Shown piece by piece: positions 1-9,582 of a DNA stretch of 64,000 nt. A program made the position numbers and the translations under genes. The stretch lies in the NCBI RefSeq assembly GCF_001612555.1, contig NZ_CP015110.1:124001-188000 (forward strand), read 5' to 3'. The notes below the pieces were generated by a model. It ran no database searches. It saw nothing but the letters and a program-made list of their open reading frames with translations, and was not told where the DNA came from. The stretch's first letter is position 1. Every line of letters begins with the position of its first letter. Source of the DNA: Acinetobacter sp. TGL-Y2. GTDB taxonomy: Bacteria; Pseudomonadota; Gammaproteobacteria; Pseudomonadales; Moraxellaceae.

Positions 1-44
1 ATTATTGTTCAATGAGATTGAGAAAAAATAAAATTGAGAATGTG

Positions 45-458
45 ATGAACTTAAATTTTTCTAAAATGCTTCGACTCAGCCTATTGGCTATGGGTGTCGG
101 TTTGATCTCGGCTTGTGCCACTACGGTGAAGCCGACTTATGTATCGCCTACCCAGTATCAAGCGCTGAACTGTGTACAGCTCGCGGCAGAGTTCGATCGT
201 GTTCAAAACTATATTGACAGCGGCGTACAAACGCCGAAACGTACTGGTATGGGTGTAGGTCTGGGGTTAGGCGGTGGCTGGGGCAGTCGAGGCGGTTGGG
301 GCATTGGTCCTTCTATTTCGGTCAATATGGGACAGTCATCTGATACTAAAAAAACAGAATTATCACGCCTATATGGTCAACAGGATGCCTTGTCACAAGC
401 AGCACAATTTAAAAACTGCCCTTATGTACCAAAACGCGCGATTGAACCGAAAAAATAA
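45..458 (+). CDS. Small outer-membrane-type lipoprotein, function unknown
   Basis: This encodes a 137-aa protein with a hydrophobic signal segment ending in a lipobox (LISAC), so it is probably a lipidated envelope protein. After the Cys comes a region with a Gly-rich stretch (about residues 68-90, repeated GG/GLG/GWG), then a polar tail containing one more Cys (KNCPY). The open frame extends to 12, but the ATG at 45 follows a GAGA-type ribosome site and gives a compact signal peptide; an ATG at 66 is also possible. No enzymatic motif is visible. The lipoprotein assignment is fairly sure; the role is unknown. Confidence 0.7.
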   Translation: MNLNFSKMLRLSLLAMGVGLISACATTVKPTYVSPTQYQALNCVQLAAEFDRVQNYIDSGVQTPKRTGMGVGLGLGGGWGSRGGWGIGPSISVNMGQSSDTKKTELSRLYGQQDALSQAAQFKNCPYVPKRAIEPKK

Positions 459-655
459 TAAAAGTGGGCTGTGCGTCACATTTGTGAATTGCAGCCCACG
501 CACAAAAGTGTTTCAAAAAATATTCTTATCAAAACAATATCTTGAGTGTTGTTAATTACATTTTGTGACGCGATCTTCATGATTTTTTCACATTTAAAAC
601 TTGTCTGTTTTTGATTTTTTCGTTTAAGGTGTGCCTCCTTTGATGTCACACAGAT

Positions 656-1252
656 ATGTATATGGTCGCAAGTTGGCTTTTTATTTTTGCAGTGTTTGCG
701 GTTCTGTTAATTCCCGGCCCAACCAATGCACTTTTGGCTAGCGCAGCGCATCATCATGGTCTCTTAAAAGCATTTTATCTCGTTCCCATCGAGTTGTTGG
801 GCTACATCTACGGGATCAGTTTATGGTCTCTACTGATTCATTTGACCATGCCTACGTGGCCGATGTTGATTCATCTTTTGCATCTGGTCAGTGCATCCTA
901 TGTGATTTGGCTGGCATTTCATTTGTGGAAAAGCTCGCATCTAAAGCAGCACAGTCTTAAAAATAAAACCTTAAATCGCAGTATGTTGTTTAAATCGACA
1001 TTGCATAATCCAAAGTCTATCTTGTTTGCTGTAGGGATCTTTCCAGCGTGGACGTGGGATTCATTTCAAAATTATGCGTATGTGTTGGCGATTTTTACTT
1101 TGTGTTTAGTGCCTTGCGCTTTGTTTTGGATTTATTTTGGACGCAAAGTATTGGCAGGGAATTTAAAGGTAGTCACTGCCGACCGCGTATATAAAGGATC
1201 GGCAATGTTATTACTGCTCAGTATGTTACCTGTGGTGATTGGCTTTTTCTAA
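656..1252 (+). CDS. LysE/RhtB-family exporter
   Basis: This 198-aa, almost wholly hydrophobic protein has about six membrane segments. Family signatures of LysE/RhtB amino-acid and metabolite exporters are present: a PGPTN motif near residue 20 and the NPKS motif near residue 118. It sits in the inner membrane and probably exports an amino acid or related small molecule, but the substrate cannot be read from sequence. A second ATG two codons in (662) is an equally plausible start, and no strong ribosome site is visible. It converges with the DedA gene downstream. Confidence 0.8.
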   Translation: MYMVASWLFIFAVFAVLLIPGPTNALLASAAHHHGLLKAFYLVPIELLGYIYGISLWSLLIHLTMPTWPMLIHLLHLVSASYVIWLAFHLWKSSHLKQHSLKNKTLNRSMLFKSTLHNPKSILFAVGIFPAWTWDSFQNYAYVLAIFTLCLVPCALFWIYFGRKVLAGNLKVVTADRVYKGSAMLLLLSMLPVVIGFF

Positions 1253-1281
1253 AATTTATCCCTTTCACCCAACATTCACAT

Positions 1282-1929
1282 TTACAGGGTTTCAGATTTT
1301 TTCGAAGTGAAAAATTTATGACGGATAAACCCGATTACACCCGGCAGCACGCTTAAAATAATAATACCAAAGATCAAATAGGTAAAATTATCCTTCATAA
1401 TCGGCATATTGCCAAACAGATAACCCAAGGTAATAAAGGATGCAATCCAGCAAAATGCACCAATCACGTTAAAGGTCAGAAAGAAGGTGTAGTTCATGCT
1501 GCCTGCACCTGCTACAAACGGCGCAAAAGTGCGTGCAAAAGGAATGAAACGCGCAAAGATAATGGTTTTTCCACCGTGTTTATCAAAGAATTTTTGAGTA
1601 GCAACCAAATGCTTTTTATTGATAAAACGAGATTCAATTTCAAACACACGCGGTCCAATATATTTACCAATATGGTAATTTAAGGTGTCGCCCAGCACTG
1701 CTGCAATAAACAGTAAAACACCCAAAACCCATGGATTCATTGCGCCTGTGGATGCTGCTAATGCACCTGCTGCAAACAGCAAACTGTCACCCGGTAGGAA
1801 CGGCATTACGACTAAGCCGGTTTCTACAAAAATAATCAGGAACAGAATCCCGTATATCCAGATGCCATAATTTTTTATAAATTCAAGTAGATGGTCATCT
1901 ACATGCAGAATGAAATCAATTAAATCCAT
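1282..1929 (-). CDS. DedA-family membrane protein
   Basis: This 215-aa inner-membrane protein has the DedA/SNARE-associated signature. There is an acidic re-entrant motif (VETGLVV..PFLPGDSLLF) near residue 40 and the conserved Arg motif FARFIPFARTF near residue 130. Members of this family are linked to undecaprenyl-phosphate or phospholipid translocation and membrane homeostasis. The open frame begins six codons earlier (1947), but the Met at 1929 matches the usual N-terminus. Family assignment is secure; the exact lipid substrate is inference. Confidence 0.88.
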   Translation of the reverse strand: MDLIDFILHVDDHLLEFIKNYGIWIYGILFLIIFVETGLVVMPFLPGDSLLFAAGALAASTGAMNPWVLGVLLFIAAVLGDTLNYHIGKYIGPRVFEIESRFINKKHLVATQKFFDKHGGKTIIFARFIPFARTFAPFVAGAGSMNYTFFLTFNVIGAFCWIASFITLGYLFGNMPIMKDNFTYLIFGIIILSVLPGVIGFIRHKFFTSKKSETL

Positions 1930-2131
1930 GAGCCGAAAACTGTGCAAAAGTGTGCAGAAATCCTAGCAGTCCTATCCAATAAAGTCAGTAAGCAATTGAT
2001 TTAAATTCATCATCATCCTGCACGCCTATCATTCTAATTTTGCAACGAAGAGTTGGTTTTATGATCATTTATTATAAGTATTAAATAGAATAATCTAGCT
2101 TCATTATTCAAATAAAATTCAAAGGTGCAAT

Positions 2132-2548
2132 ATGTTCAATCCAAATCTAGTCGTGAAAAATGCCGTTCAACACGGTCAGATTGATGCAGTACTCAGTCTG
2201 ATCGCACGCGTGCTGATGGCATATATTTTTATTGTTGCAGGTTGGGGGAAACTCACTGCGTACCAAGCAACAGTCGGTTATATGGAATCTATGGGGGTAC
2301 CTGCCTTTATGTTACCGCTGACTATTTTAGTGGAATTGGGTGGTGGACTCGCGTTGCTTTTGGGTTTTCAAGCGCGTTTTGCAGCGTTGGGATTGGCAGG
2401 ATTTAGCTTAATCACGGCTTTAATATTTCACAGTGGTGCGGATGATGCCATTAATCTCATGAAGAACTTCGCTATGGCGGGTGGCCTAATATTTTTAGTC
2501 TTGCATGGCGCGGGTAAAATCAGCATAGATCATCTTATTGAAAAATAA
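2132..2548 (+). CDS. DoxX-family membrane protein
   Basis: This 138-aa protein has four predicted membrane helices. It shows the DoxX pattern: an R(V)LMAYIFIVAGWGKL segment near residue 27 and ELGGGLALLLGFQAR near residue 70. DoxX proteins are small quinone-associated or redox-linked inner-membrane proteins with poorly defined roles. The ATG follows an AAGGTG ribosome site. It stands alone, with a terminator-like hairpin directly downstream. Confidence 0.85.
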   Translation: MFNPNLVVKNAVQHGQIDAVLSLIARVLMAYIFIVAGWGKLTAYQATVGYMESMGVPAFMLPLTILVELGGGLALLLGFQARFAALGLAGFSLITALIFHSGADDAINLMKNFAMAGGLIFLVLHGAGKISIDHLIEK

Positions 2549-2572
2549 TTATATAAAAGCCGAATATGAAGC

Positions 2573-2603
2573 AAAAAGCTGCAATAAAAATTTCAGCTTT
2601 TTT
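2573..2603 (+). terminator. Terminator behind the DoxX gene
   Basis: A 9-bp stem (AAAAAGCTG with CAGCTTTTT) with a 12-nt loop ends in a T run. It lies 25 bases after the DoxX stop codon. The stem is A/T-rich, so it may be moderate in strength. Confidence 0.6.
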
Positions 2604-2719
2604 AGTGCAGGGAGATTTTAAATTTGCACAGAAAAACATCCAAGTCGAATTTTGTGCGAAGTCTTGGGAAAAATGTTAGAATGTGGCGCTTATATTCGTT
2701 GCCTACATAGTTGTATACC

Positions 2720-4288
2720 ATGACGACCAATACCCAAATTACTGAAGACCGCATCCTGATTTTGGATTTCGGTTCTCAATATAGCCAGCTCATTGCACGT
2801 CGCGTGCGTGAAGCTGGTGTTTATTCAGAAATGTACGCTTATGATATGTCTGAAGAAGACATTCGTGCATTTAACCCAAACGGGATCATTCTTTCAGGTG
2901 GTCCAGAAAGTGTTCATGAAGCGGGTAGTCCACGCGCGCCAGAAGTTGTATTTAACTTAGGTGTTCCTGTTCTTGGTATTTGCTATGGCTTACAAACCAT
3001 GTCAGCGCAGCTTGGCGGTAAAGTAGAGCCAGGTGATGTACATGAGTTTGGTTATGCAGAAGTAGACATTCAAATTCGTGATAAGTTGATTGGCGATCTT
3101 GAGGATTCTGTAGACAAATTAAAAGTATGGATGAGTCATGGCGATAAAGTGACTGCAATTCCTGCTGGTTTCCAAGTGACTGCAAGTACACCAAGTTGCC
3201 CATTCGCGATGGTGTCTGATGAAACACGTCGTTTCTATGGTATTCAGTTCCATCCAGAAGTAACGCATACAGCAAAAGGCGCGGAGCTATTGTCAAACTT
3301 CGTTCATGGCATTTGTGGTTGCCGTAACTTATGGAACTCTGAAAATATTATTGATTTACGTGTTGAACAACTTCGCGCGCAAATTGGTGATCAGAAAGTA
3401 TTACTCGGTCTTTCAGGTGGTGTGGATTCTTCTGTTGTGGCTGCACTTCTTCATAAAGCGATTGGCGATCAATTGACTTGTGTATTCGTAGATAACGGCT
3501 TACTTCGTTTGAACGAAGGCGAGCAAGTGATGGACATGTTTGCGAAAAACATGGGTATTCGCGTGATTCGTGCCGATGCTGAAGAGCGTTTCTTAACTGC
3601 GCTTAAAGGTGAAGTTGATCCTGAGAAAAAACGTAAAATTATTGGTCGTGAATTCATTGGCGTATTTGCTGAAGAAGCACGTAAGCTTGATGGCGTAAAC
3701 TTCCTTGCACAAGGGACCATTTATCCAGACGTGATCGAATCTGCTGCCACTAAAAATGGTAAAGCACATGTGATTAAGTCACATCACAACGTGGGTGGTT
3801 TACCTGAAGATTTAGCCTTTGAATTGGTTGAGCCAATCCGTGATTTGTTCAAAGATGAAGTTCGCCGTTTAGGGACAACTTTAGGTCTTCCTTTTGAAAT
3901 GCTTTACCGTCATCCATTCCCAGGTCCAGGTTTAGGCGTGCGTATTTTGGGTGAAGTGAAGAAAGAATATGCTGACATTCTTCGTTTAGCAGATGACATT
4001 TTCATGCAAGAACTTCGTGCAAGTGGTTGGTATGACAAAACTGCGCAAGCATTTGCGGTATTCCAACCCGTTAAATCTGTGGGTGTTGTGGGTGATGGTC
4101 GTCGTTATGCATGGGTGATCGCGCTTCGTGCAGTTGAAACAGTTGACTTTATGACTGCTCGTTTTGCGCATCTTCCGTATGACTTAGTTGATAAGATTTC
4201 GACGCGTATTATGAACGAGATTGCTGACGTTTCTCGTGTGGTTTATGACGTATCAAGTAAACCACCTGCAACGATTGAATGGGAGTAA
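2720..4288 (+). CDS. guaA: GMP synthase (glutamine-hydrolysing)
   Basis: This 522-aa enzyme makes GMP from XMP, glutamine and ATP, the last step of guanine nucleotide synthesis. The N-terminal class I glutamine amidotransferase carries the nucleophile Cys88 in GICYG and the His of FHPEV near residue 180. The ATP-pyrophosphatase domain follows, with the PP-loop SGGVDSS near residue 230. The C-terminal dimerisation domain ends with the typical PPATIEWE. The frame opens at a TTG (2711), but the ATG at 2720 gives the standard length. All key residues are present. Confidence 0.98.
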   Translation: MTTNTQITEDRILILDFGSQYSQLIARRVREAGVYSEMYAYDMSEEDIRAFNPNGIILSGGPESVHEAGSPRAPEVVFNLGVPVLGICYGLQTMSAQLGGKVEPGDVHEFGYAEVDIQIRDKLIGDLEDSVDKLKVWMSHGDKVTAIPAGFQVTASTPSCPFAMVSDETRRFYGIQFHPEVTHTAKGAELLSNFVHGICGCRNLWNSENIIDLRVEQLRAQIGDQKVLLGLSGGVDSSVVAALLHKAIGDQLTCVFVDNGLLRLNEGEQVMDMFAKNMGIRVIRADAEERFLTALKGEVDPEKKRKIIGREFIGVFAEEARKLDGVNFLAQGTIYPDVIESAATKNGKAHVIKSHHNVGGLPEDLAFELVEPIRDLFKDEVRRLGTTLGLPFEMLYRHPFPGPGLGVRILGEVKKEYADILRLADDIFMQELRASGWYDKTAQAFAVFQPVKSVGVVGDGRRYAWVIALRAVETVDFMTARFAHLPYDLVDKISTRIMNEIADVSRVVYDVSSKPPATIEWE

Positions 4289-4321
4289 AACTGGCATGAA
4301 GCATTGCTTCATGCCAGTTTT
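4287..4321 (+). terminator. Near-perfect 35-base palindrome at the guaA stop codon
   Basis: A 17-bp inverted repeat (AAAACTGGCATGAAGCA and its complement) is separated by a single base and overlaps the guaA stop codon. The outer A/T tracts make it a possible factor-independent terminator in either direction. With almost no loop it could also form a cruciform. A second hairpin follows 40 bases later. Confidence 0.6.
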
Positions 4322-4362
4322 ACGCCAAGAGCTGTGCTCGCGGCAGTTAAAGGAAATTGTTT

Positions 4363-4389
4363 AAAAAAGGACGCTTAGGCGTCCTTTTT
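4363..4389 (+). terminator. Rho-independent terminator between guaA and the Mrr-type gene
   Basis: The hairpin AAAAAGGACGC-TTAG-GCGTCCTTTTT has a G/C-rich core flanked by A and T runs, so it could work on both strands. It separates the guaA transcript from the downstream restriction gene. Confidence 0.85.
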
Positions 4390-4431
4390 ATTCTATAATG
4401 TATAAAAATTTATCTGATATTAATAATTTAA

Positions 4432-5352
4432 ATGCTGACTCATTACGATTTGATGTTACCTTTGCTTAAAATTATGCAGAAAGAAAATAAAACTTATAGT
4501 TTACGTGAAGCTTATAACGAATTACTGAATGTACTTGATTGCTCCGATGGAGAAAAAAATGCGACTTTGGATGATGGAAGGAATATTATTTTTTATCGTT
4601 TACAATGGGCTAAAACTTATTTGAAAAAAGCTGGGTTATTAGAATATCCACAAAAAGCACATTTTGAATTAACAGAATTAGGTTTGAAGTTAGATTTAAA
4701 TAAGTTACAAAAAGTTGATATGAAGTTTCTTAGTCAATTTGAAACATTTAAAGAATTTAGAAAAATTGGAGTAACAACTATTACTTCTGAAAAAAAAGAA
4801 AATAATAATGTTCCAACTAGCGATAACGAAGAACTAACACCTCCTGAAATTATTTTGGAACAGTCTAAGTTATTAAAAGAAGAGTTGAGCAATGAATTAT
4901 TATCTTTAGTCAAAGCTAATACGCCAAAATTTTTTGAAAAGCTTGTTGTCGATCTTCTTGTGGCTATGGGGTACGGCGGATCACATCAAGATGCAGCTCA
5001 AGCCATTGGTAAAACAAACGATGGAGGCATTGATGGTGTCATTAGTGAAGATCGTTTAGGGCTGGATAAAATTTATATTCAAGCAAAGCGTTGGGAAAAT
5101 ACGGTTGGTCGTCCTGATATTCAACAATTTAAAGGTGCTTTAGCTGATCAAGTTGCCAAAAAAGGCGTATTCATTACTACATCAAGTTTCAGCAAAGAGG
5201 CAACTGAGTCCGCTAAAAAATCAGGGATTGTATTAATTGATGGTGATAAGTTGACATCGTTAATGATTGAATTTGGTTTAGGCGTACAAATAGAACGCAG
5301 TTTTCATATCTATAAAATCGACCAAGATCGTTTTGATGAAGATAATTTCTAA
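4432..5352 (+). CDS. Mrr-type restriction endonuclease (type IV)
   Basis: This 306-aa protein has an N-terminal winged-helix Mrr_N domain (about residues 1-100). A polar linker follows, then a C-terminal Mrr catalytic domain of the PD-(D/E)XK fold: PKFFEKLVVDLL near 165, GGIDGVI with the catalytic Asp near 199, and the QAK motif (IYIQAKRW) near 217. Family members cut methylated foreign DNA and act without a partner methylase. None is encoded beside it. It lies as a single AT-rich gene between guaA and a pirin gene, which fits an acquired defence gene. A near-consensus TATAAT lies about 35 bases upstream. Confidence 0.88.
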   Translation: MLTHYDLMLPLLKIMQKENKTYSLREAYNELLNVLDCSDGEKNATLDDGRNIIFYRLQWAKTYLKKAGLLEYPQKAHFELTELGLKLDLNKLQKVDMKFLSQFETFKEFRKIGVTTITSEKKENNNVPTSDNEELTPPEIILEQSKLLKEELSNELLSLVKANTPKFFEKLVVDLLVAMGYGGSHQDAAQAIGKTNDGGIDGVISEDRLGLDKIYIQAKRWENTVGRPDIQQFKGALADQVAKKGVFITTSSFSKEATESAKKSGIVLIDGDKLTSLMIEFGLGVQIERSFHIYKIDQDRFDEDNF

Positions 5353-5572
5353 AATTATGATTAGACTGAAAAAAAGAATTATTGAAGTGCTTATGTTATC
5401 AATTATCTTTAACCTCTCATACATCTCTCCTTTAGAATTGTCCTATTTCTGATATACAGCTTATCGACCTATAGCTAGGCTTAAGCATGTCGAAGAGATA
5501 GAATGAAAATAATGACAAAATATAAAACGCTGGAAATGAGTTTTATCAGCAGGCAATGGGAAGGATGATGTT

Positions 5573-6520
5573 ATGACCAATACCAACTATACTGAGACTT
5601 CGCATTCGGATGATTGCGAAAAATACGTCAATCAATTTATCCAAGATTTCCAAATCCGATCAGCAGAAATTGGCAAGGGTACAATTATTAAACGTGCACT
5701 ACCAAGCCGTCATAAACGCTTGATTGGCGCATGGTGTTTCTTAGATCACGCAGGTCCTGTGGTGTTTCCTCAAGGCGATGGCTTAGATGTCGGTCCACAT
5801 CCACATATTGGTCTGCAAACCTTCACATGGATGATTGAAGGCACTATGATGCACACCGATAGTGTGGGCAGCAAACAGCTCATTCGCCCAAAACAGGTCA
5901 ATCTCATGACCGCAGGTCGTGGAATTTCACATACCGAAGTTGCACCTGAGACTGAAACCAAAATGCATGCCGCACAGCTCTGGATTGCATTGCCAGATGA
6001 TAAACTCAATATTGATCCGCAGTTTGACCATTATCCAGAATTGCCTGTGGTGAACAAAGAGGGTATTGAATATACCGTGTTGGTCGGTGAGTTTTTAAAT
6101 ACCACATCCCCTGTGCAAGTCTATACGCCGTTATTGGGTGTAGACTTAAGCGCAAAAGAAACGGTCACGACTCGGCTAGAACTTAATCCTGCTTTTGAAT
6201 ATGGGTTTATGGCCTTAGAAGGAACGGCCACGATCAATGGTCATGAACTGGATGAAGACAATTTGGTGGTACTTGAGACGGGACTGACTGAAATCGAAAT
6301 TCAAGTGCATAAAGACAGTCGCATCTTACTGCTGGGCGGTGAACCGTTTGAATCGCCGATTTTACTGTGGTGGAATTTTGTCGGTCGCACCCAAGAAGAG
6401 CTGCGTATCGCCCGTGAACAATGGGTCAATGGGGATGCACGCTTTGGCTTTATTCCAGACTATGATGGTCCACGTTTAGAAGCACCGACCTTCCCAGATA
6501 AAATGCGGGCTTCAAAATAA
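5573..6520 (+). CDS. Pirin family protein
   Basis: This 315-aa cytoplasmic protein has the two-cupin pirin fold. The N-terminal metal-binding motif is visible as PHPHIGLQTFTWM near residue 75 plus HTEVAP near residue 123, and a pirin C-terminal domain follows. Bacterial pirins have been reported as quercetinase-like dioxygenases or metabolic regulators; the substrate here is unknown. The ATG follows a GGAtGATG-type ribosome site. A long imperfect inverted repeat follows the gene. Confidence 0.88.
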   Translation: MTNTNYTETSHSDDCEKYVNQFIQDFQIRSAEIGKGTIIKRALPSRHKRLIGAWCFLDHAGPVVFPQGDGLDVGPHPHIGLQTFTWMIEGTMMHTDSVGSKQLIRPKQVNLMTAGRGISHTEVAPETETKMHAAQLWIALPDDKLNIDPQFDHYPELPVVNKEGIEYTVLVGEFLNTTSPVQVYTPLLGVDLSAKETVTTRLELNPAFEYGFMALEGTATINGHELDEDNLVVLETGLTEIEIQVHKDSRILLLGGEPFESPILLWWNFVGRTQEELRIAREQWVNGDARFGFIPDYDGPRLEAPTFPDKMRASK

Positions 6521-6693
6521 ACACAAGCCTATGGATATGCATCACACGTCTAAATTGCCTGTTTAAATCACAGTCATAGGATTGAATAGGCGTGTGTTGT
6601 CTAAGTAAAAAAAACTATCAAAATGCTCAAAAAAATACCATTGAAATAGATTTAAACTGATAAAACATTAAGATCAATAAATAGGAAATAGCT

Positions 6694-7092
6694 ATGGCGA
6701 TTATCGCGCAAGCAAGCGTAAAGACTTTGGCTGAACCGTGGTCAGGCAATATCAGCAGTGGCAAACATCAGTTATTGACCGATAAACCTGAATCTTTTGG
6801 CGGACAAGATCAAGGGCTTGCACCTTATGATTTTGTTTGTTCAGGGCTGATTTCCTGCACCATGATTACTTTACGTATGTATGCACAACATAAAGCTTTG
6901 GCACTGGGCGAATTTCGTGTCGAGGCAGAATTTCATGCCAACAAAGAAGGTCAAGAATGGATCGAACGCCGTTTGGCTTTTGCTGAGCCTTTATCTGCAG
7001 AATTAACACAAAAGGTGCTGGATATTTGTCAGAAAACTCCAGTGACCAAGACTTTGTTGCGTAGCCTAGAAATCAATACCTCGGTGCTATAA
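6694..7092 (+). CDS. OsmC-like protein
   Basis: This 132-aa protein matches the OsmC/Ohr fold. A first conserved Cys lies in PYDFVCSGLISCTMITLRMYA, with two cysteines about six residues apart near positions 50-56, and the C-terminal half carries a CQKTPVTKTL segment. OsmC-like enzymes reduce organic hydroperoxides. The spacing of cysteines fits the general OsmC branch rather than classical Ohr. The ATG at 6694 follows AGGAAATAGCT. Confidence 0.82.
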   Translation: MAIIAQASVKTLAEPWSGNISSGKHQLLTDKPESFGGQDQGLAPYDFVCSGLISCTMITLRMYAQHKALALGEFRVEAEFHANKEGQEWIERRLAFAEPLSAELTQKVLDICQKTPVTKTLLRSLEINTSVL

Positions 7093-7211
7093 ACACAACA
7101 CAAAGTATTTTAAAAGTCTCATTTGAATATGACCTTTTGTGTAAGGTAGGCTGTCTTTTTTTTGGACAAATCGGGTATAGTCGAAATCACCATAAAAACG
7201 CGACGATTATT

Positions 7212-7850
7212 ATGATTACATTGCACCATTTGGAAAAATCACGTTCTTCTCGAATTATTTGGGCATTGGAAGAATTGGGTGTAGCGTATGAGATTAAGCA
7301 TTATAAACGCTTGCCGAATTATACCGCACCCTCTGAACTCAAAGCGATTCATCCTTTGGGGAAGTCACCTGTTTTGACCGATGGTGATGTGACGTTGGCA
7401 GAATCTGCGGTGATTTTGGAATATTTACAAGCCACTTACGACACTGAGCAGAAATTTAAACCTCAAAACTCAGCGCAGCAGCGCCAATATAACTACTGGA
7501 TGCATTATGCCGAAGGATCTCTTATGCCTTTATTGGTCATGAGCTTGGTGATGTCTTTCGTGCCTCAGCGTGTACCTTTTATTATTCGCCCGTTGGCGAA
7601 TAAAATCGTCGATGGGGTGAAAAGCGGCTTTATTACTCCGCGTTTAAATGACCATATTCCTTTTTTAGAGAATCACTTAAAGACCCATGAGTATTTTGCA
7701 GGGGAGTTTTCATTTGCAGACATTCAAATGAGCTTTCCCATGATTGCGATGCAAGAGCGCATGCAGGGCAAACATCCTCAAATCAAAGCTTTTGTTGAAC
7801 GTATAAAGCAGCGACCTGCCTATCAGCGTGCTCAAGCCAAGGGTGATTGA
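7212..7850 (+). CDS. Glutathione S-transferase family protein
   Basis: This 212-aa soluble protein has an N-terminal thioredoxin-like GST domain (LHHLEKSRSSRIIWALEELG, then HPLGKSPVL and the glutathione-contacting ES pair in LAESAVILEYL) and an all-helical C-terminal domain from about residue 90. The frame opens upstream at 7137, but the ATG at 7212 gives the canonical GST N-terminus. Its stop codon lies 12 bases before the start of a downstream hydrolase gene, so the two are probably co-transcribed. The substrate is unknown. Confidence 0.9.
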   Translation: MITLHHLEKSRSSRIIWALEELGVAYEIKHYKRLPNYTAPSELKAIHPLGKSPVLTDGDVTLAESAVILEYLQATYDTEQKFKPQNSAQQRQYNYWMHYAEGSLMPLLVMSLVMSFVPQRVPFIIRPLANKIVDGVKSGFITPRLNDHIPFLENHLKTHEYFAGEFSFADIQMSFPMIAMQERMQGKHPQIKAFVERIKQRPAYQRAQAKGD

Positions 7851-7861
7851 GGATAATAAAT

Positions 7862-8491
7862 TTGGAAAATTTAATTTTCCTACCAGGAGCATCGGGCAAT
7901 ATCGAGTTTTGGCAACCCGTACTGTCTTTATTATCGCCTAACTATACGAAGCAAATCATGACTTATCCTGAGTTTGGTGGTATGCCTGCAAAAGTAGGGG
8001 TTCGAAGTTTTGATGATTTACAACTGGATGTCATTAGTTCGATTAAAAGTTTGAGTCAAGAGCAACCGAGTGTTGTTATTGCTCAATCCATGGGTGGAAT
8101 ATTTGCAGTTCAAGCAGCTTTGCATTTGAATTTATGCGACCAAAAATGCATCAAAGCATTGGTTTTGGTTACGACTTCAGGTGGCATTGATCTATCCAGA
8201 TTTGCTGTTGCAGACTGGCGTGAAGATTACTCATTAAATTTTTCAGTACCTGATTGGTTTGTTCAATGTAGAGAAGCTTTAGATAATCAACTGGATCAAA
8301 TCAAATGCCCTGTTTTATTGATTTGGGGTGACGATGATCCCATCAGTCCTTTGAGTGTAGGACGATATTCAGAAAAGCAATTTAAGCAGGCACGTTTGGA
8401 AATCATTGAGGGAGGGCAACATGATTTGGCATTTAAATATGCTGAACGGGTTGCAGATTTGATCGAGGGTTTGATTCATTCCATTGAATAA
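7862..8491 (+). CDS. Alpha/beta hydrolase
   Basis: This protein of about 209 aa has an alpha/beta hydrolase core. The oxyanion region FLPGASGN lies at the N-terminus, the nucleophile elbow is AQSMGG near residue 80, the acid lies in WGDDDPISP near 160, and the His is in GGQHD near 182. The start is inferred to be TTG at 7862, because a GAGGA ribosome site lies 8 bases upstream; an earlier TTG at 7847 overlaps the preceding GST stop. It probably acts as an esterase or lipase with unknown substrate, coupled to the GST gene. Confidence 0.82.
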   Translation: MENLIFLPGASGNIEFWQPVLSLLSPNYTKQIMTYPEFGGMPAKVGVRSFDDLQLDVISSIKSLSQEQPSVVIAQSMGGIFAVQAALHLNLCDQKCIKALVLVTTSGGIDLSRFAVADWREDYSLNFSVPDWFVQCREALDNQLDQIKCPVLLIWGDDDPISPLSVGRYSEKQFKQARLEIIEGGQHDLAFKYAERVADLIEGLIHSIE

Positions 8492-8540
8492 GCAGATTTG
8501 AACATTCATCACTTCAAAGAAAATCCAATAGACTTAATTG

Positions 8541-9410
8541 CTAAATAGTGTTTTTTTTACGCAGTTGAGATGGAGCATAACCATACAACTGTTTAAAGCG
8601 TGCACTAAAGTGACTTGCTGAACTAAAGCCACAGTTTAGGGCGATCTCTGTTAATTCTTTTTTACTATTGATAATAAAATGATGAGCTCTCTGCAGTCGC
8701 TTTTGTAATACATATTGGTGGGGTGATAACCCTGTAGATTGTTTAAACATATGTGCAAAATGATATTCACTGAGTTCGACTTGCTTGGCCAAATCTGCAA
8801 TGGTTAAAGCTAAGTGTAGATTCTGTTCAATCCAATTTTGTAAGCGGATTAGAGCATGTGGTGCAATTCCACCCCTAACACGCGGTAATTTCCATTGCAC
8901 ATTGCTGTAATTTTGCAATATATGGTTTAAGAGTAAATTTGAGGCACTGCTCAGCTGAAGTTGATTGCTGGAATCTTGCCAGTCACATTTGAGCAAAAAT
9001 TGACGATATGCAGCACTAACCAATGGATCTTTAACAAAATTCTGCTCTTCTAAATGAATATGAGAAGGTTCTTTGTCCCAAATCTTAAGTGCGATATCTC
9101 GAAGATGTTGATCCGTATAATAAAGATGCACAAAACTAAGTTCTCCACGAATATCCCATGTTGAATCTTGACCTTGAGGCATCAAACAAAATCGATCAGG
9201 AGAACCCCCATTGCGCCAACCTGTTGTTGTCTTTCGATAGCTTTCATATCCATCTTTCACATATAGGCTTAATGTGTGGTGATTGCTATATACATTTACG
9301 CGATCATGACGGTTATACCAAGATGCCATTTGCATCCCTGAACCAAGCTGTACCGTATCTAAAAGTTGAGCTTTATGCTGCTGTAATTGTTCAATCGTTT
9401 TGTATTTCAT
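8541..9410 (-). CDS. AraC-family transcriptional regulator
   Basis: This 289-aa regulator has an N-terminal cupin-like sensory domain. Its C-terminal AraC domain carries two helix-turn-helix motifs: LTIADLAKQVELSEYHFAHMF and LTEIALNCGFSSASHFSARF, with the usual GLSPHQYVLQKRLQRA bridge. It is transcribed away from a drug/metabolite transporter gene. In this common arrangement the regulator often controls the neighbouring transporter. The effector molecule is unknown. Confidence 0.9.
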   Translation of the reverse strand: MKYKTIEQLQQHKAQLLDTVQLGSGMQMASWYNRHDRVNVYSNHHTLSLYVKDGYESYRKTTTGWRNGGSPDRFCLMPQGQDSTWDIRGELSFVHLYYTDQHLRDIALKIWDKEPSHIHLEEQNFVKDPLVSAAYRQFLLKCDWQDSSNQLQLSSASNLLLNHILQNYSNVQWKLPRVRGGIAPHALIRLQNWIEQNLHLALTIADLAKQVELSEYHFAHMFKQSTGLSPHQYVLQKRLQRAHHFIINSKKELTEIALNCGFSSASHFSARFKQLYGYAPSQLRKKNTI

Positions 9411-9582
9411 TTTAAGAGACAGAACGCTAGGGCTTTAAATTCAGTTTAACCATTTAAAAGATGTTAAACAAAATTTAGCCAAAGAAAAGCGCAAGATTGT
9501 GTAAGTGTCCGCAAGATTGAGTGAGTTTCGAAAGTTAAACCTGAGCAGAATAACCACAATAAATCTTGTAGATGAAATAAAA

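Noticed and set aside
274..555. Second frame of 93 aa overlapping the first lipoprotein gene
   Set aside because: It overlaps a lipoprotein with a good lipobox in another frame and reads through the downstream non-coding hairpin. No motif or ribosome site supports it.
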